From: Thermoflexales bacterium
Lineage (GTDB): Bacteria > Chloroflexota > Anaerolineae > Fen-1058
Direction: 5' to 3'
Assembly: GCA_030834835.1 (NCBI GenBank)
Contig: JAUQXD010001187.1
Coordinates: 1-5,537 of the forward strand
Length of the DNA: 5,537 bases
Shown: one piece after another, positions 5,470 to 5,537 of the stretch
How the letters are laid out: each line of letters starts with the position of its first letter
Position numbering within the stretch: position 1 is the first letter of the stretch
The notes under the pieces: model-generated
What the model saw: the letters and a program-made list of their open reading frames with translations, nothing else
Database searches by the model: none
Told to the model about the DNA's origin: nothing
Translations under genes and position numbers: made by a program

Positions 5470-5537
5470 TTACTGGGAATAACTCTCAAATATGCTTTGA
5501 TCTTCAGGGCTGAGTTTGGCCAGCAATTTCGGTCCGA
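5470..5537 (-). CDS. C-terminal end of an upstream gene (partial)
   Basis: The window edge cuts a frame reading GPKLLAKLSPEDQSIFESYS plus a final Gln before TAA at 5470-5472, only 11 bases before the methyltransferase ATG. The amphipathic LLAKLSPEDQ pattern resembles the C-terminal helix of small regulators such as MarR-type proteins, but 21 residues are too few to assign a family. The alternative frame through this region, which remains open into the methyltransferase gene, lacks a protein-like composition. If real, this gene heads the same operon. Confidence 0.4.
   Translation of the reverse strand, partial: GPKLLAKLSPEDQSIFESYSQ

Noticed and set aside
4739..5482. A 247-codon plus-strand frame opposite the methyltransferase
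   Set aside because: The minus-strand frame has clear SAM-binding motifs and a ribosome-binding site; the plus frame has no recognisable domain and spans the junction of two real genes.

Overview
The window holds one tightly packed gene cluster, all on the minus strand and read from high to low coordinates. Its core is a type VII (MacB/LolCDE/YknXYZ-like) ABC export machine. In transcription order it contains: the last codons of an unidentified upstream gene (5470-5537), a class I SAM-dependent methyltransferase (4877-5458), a double-length FtsX/MacB-type permease (2608-4863), an HlyD/MacA-like adaptor with a lipoprotein signal (1338-2537), a GxxExxY-family PD-(D/E)XK nuclease-like gene (975-1298, tail frameshifted), and the ABC ATPase (50-874). 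A 10-bp-stem inverted repeat lies just after the ATPase and is a candidate terminator. There is no gene-free stretch longer than 300 bases. The plus-strand open frames are GC-driven shadows of these genes.

The most unusual part is 899-1334. A small cassette sits in the junction between the adaptor and the ATPase, where a short operon-type spacer would be expected. It is bounded by 27-bp imperfect inverted repeats (23 of 27 identical), and each arm is built from three degenerate tandem octamers of consensus near CACGGAGR. The cassette encodes the GxxExxY protein. The right arm supplies a GGAGG ribosome-binding site for its TTG start. A one-base expansion in a run of G residues removes the conserved C-terminus, and the lost tail can still be read in the next frame up to the left arm. 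Without the cassette, adaptor and ATPase would be about 27 bases apart, so it looks like an insertion into a previously continuous operon.

How the genes probably work together (inference from families): the ATPase energises the permease, the adaptor forms an extracytoplasmic coiled-coil hairpin, and the methyltransferase may modify the substrate or a cell component. No substrate can be read from the sequence. The permease is a tandem fusion of two MacB-like modules, so one chain supplies both halves of the usual dimer. No outer-membrane TolC-type gene is present.

Organism (inference): moderately high GC, a TPTPT-type linker after the lipobox, a MacB-type operon without TolC, and GxxExxY with its characteristic flanking repeats all fit an environmental bacterium such as Chloroflexota (Anaerolineae-like). 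Nothing here proves the phylum.
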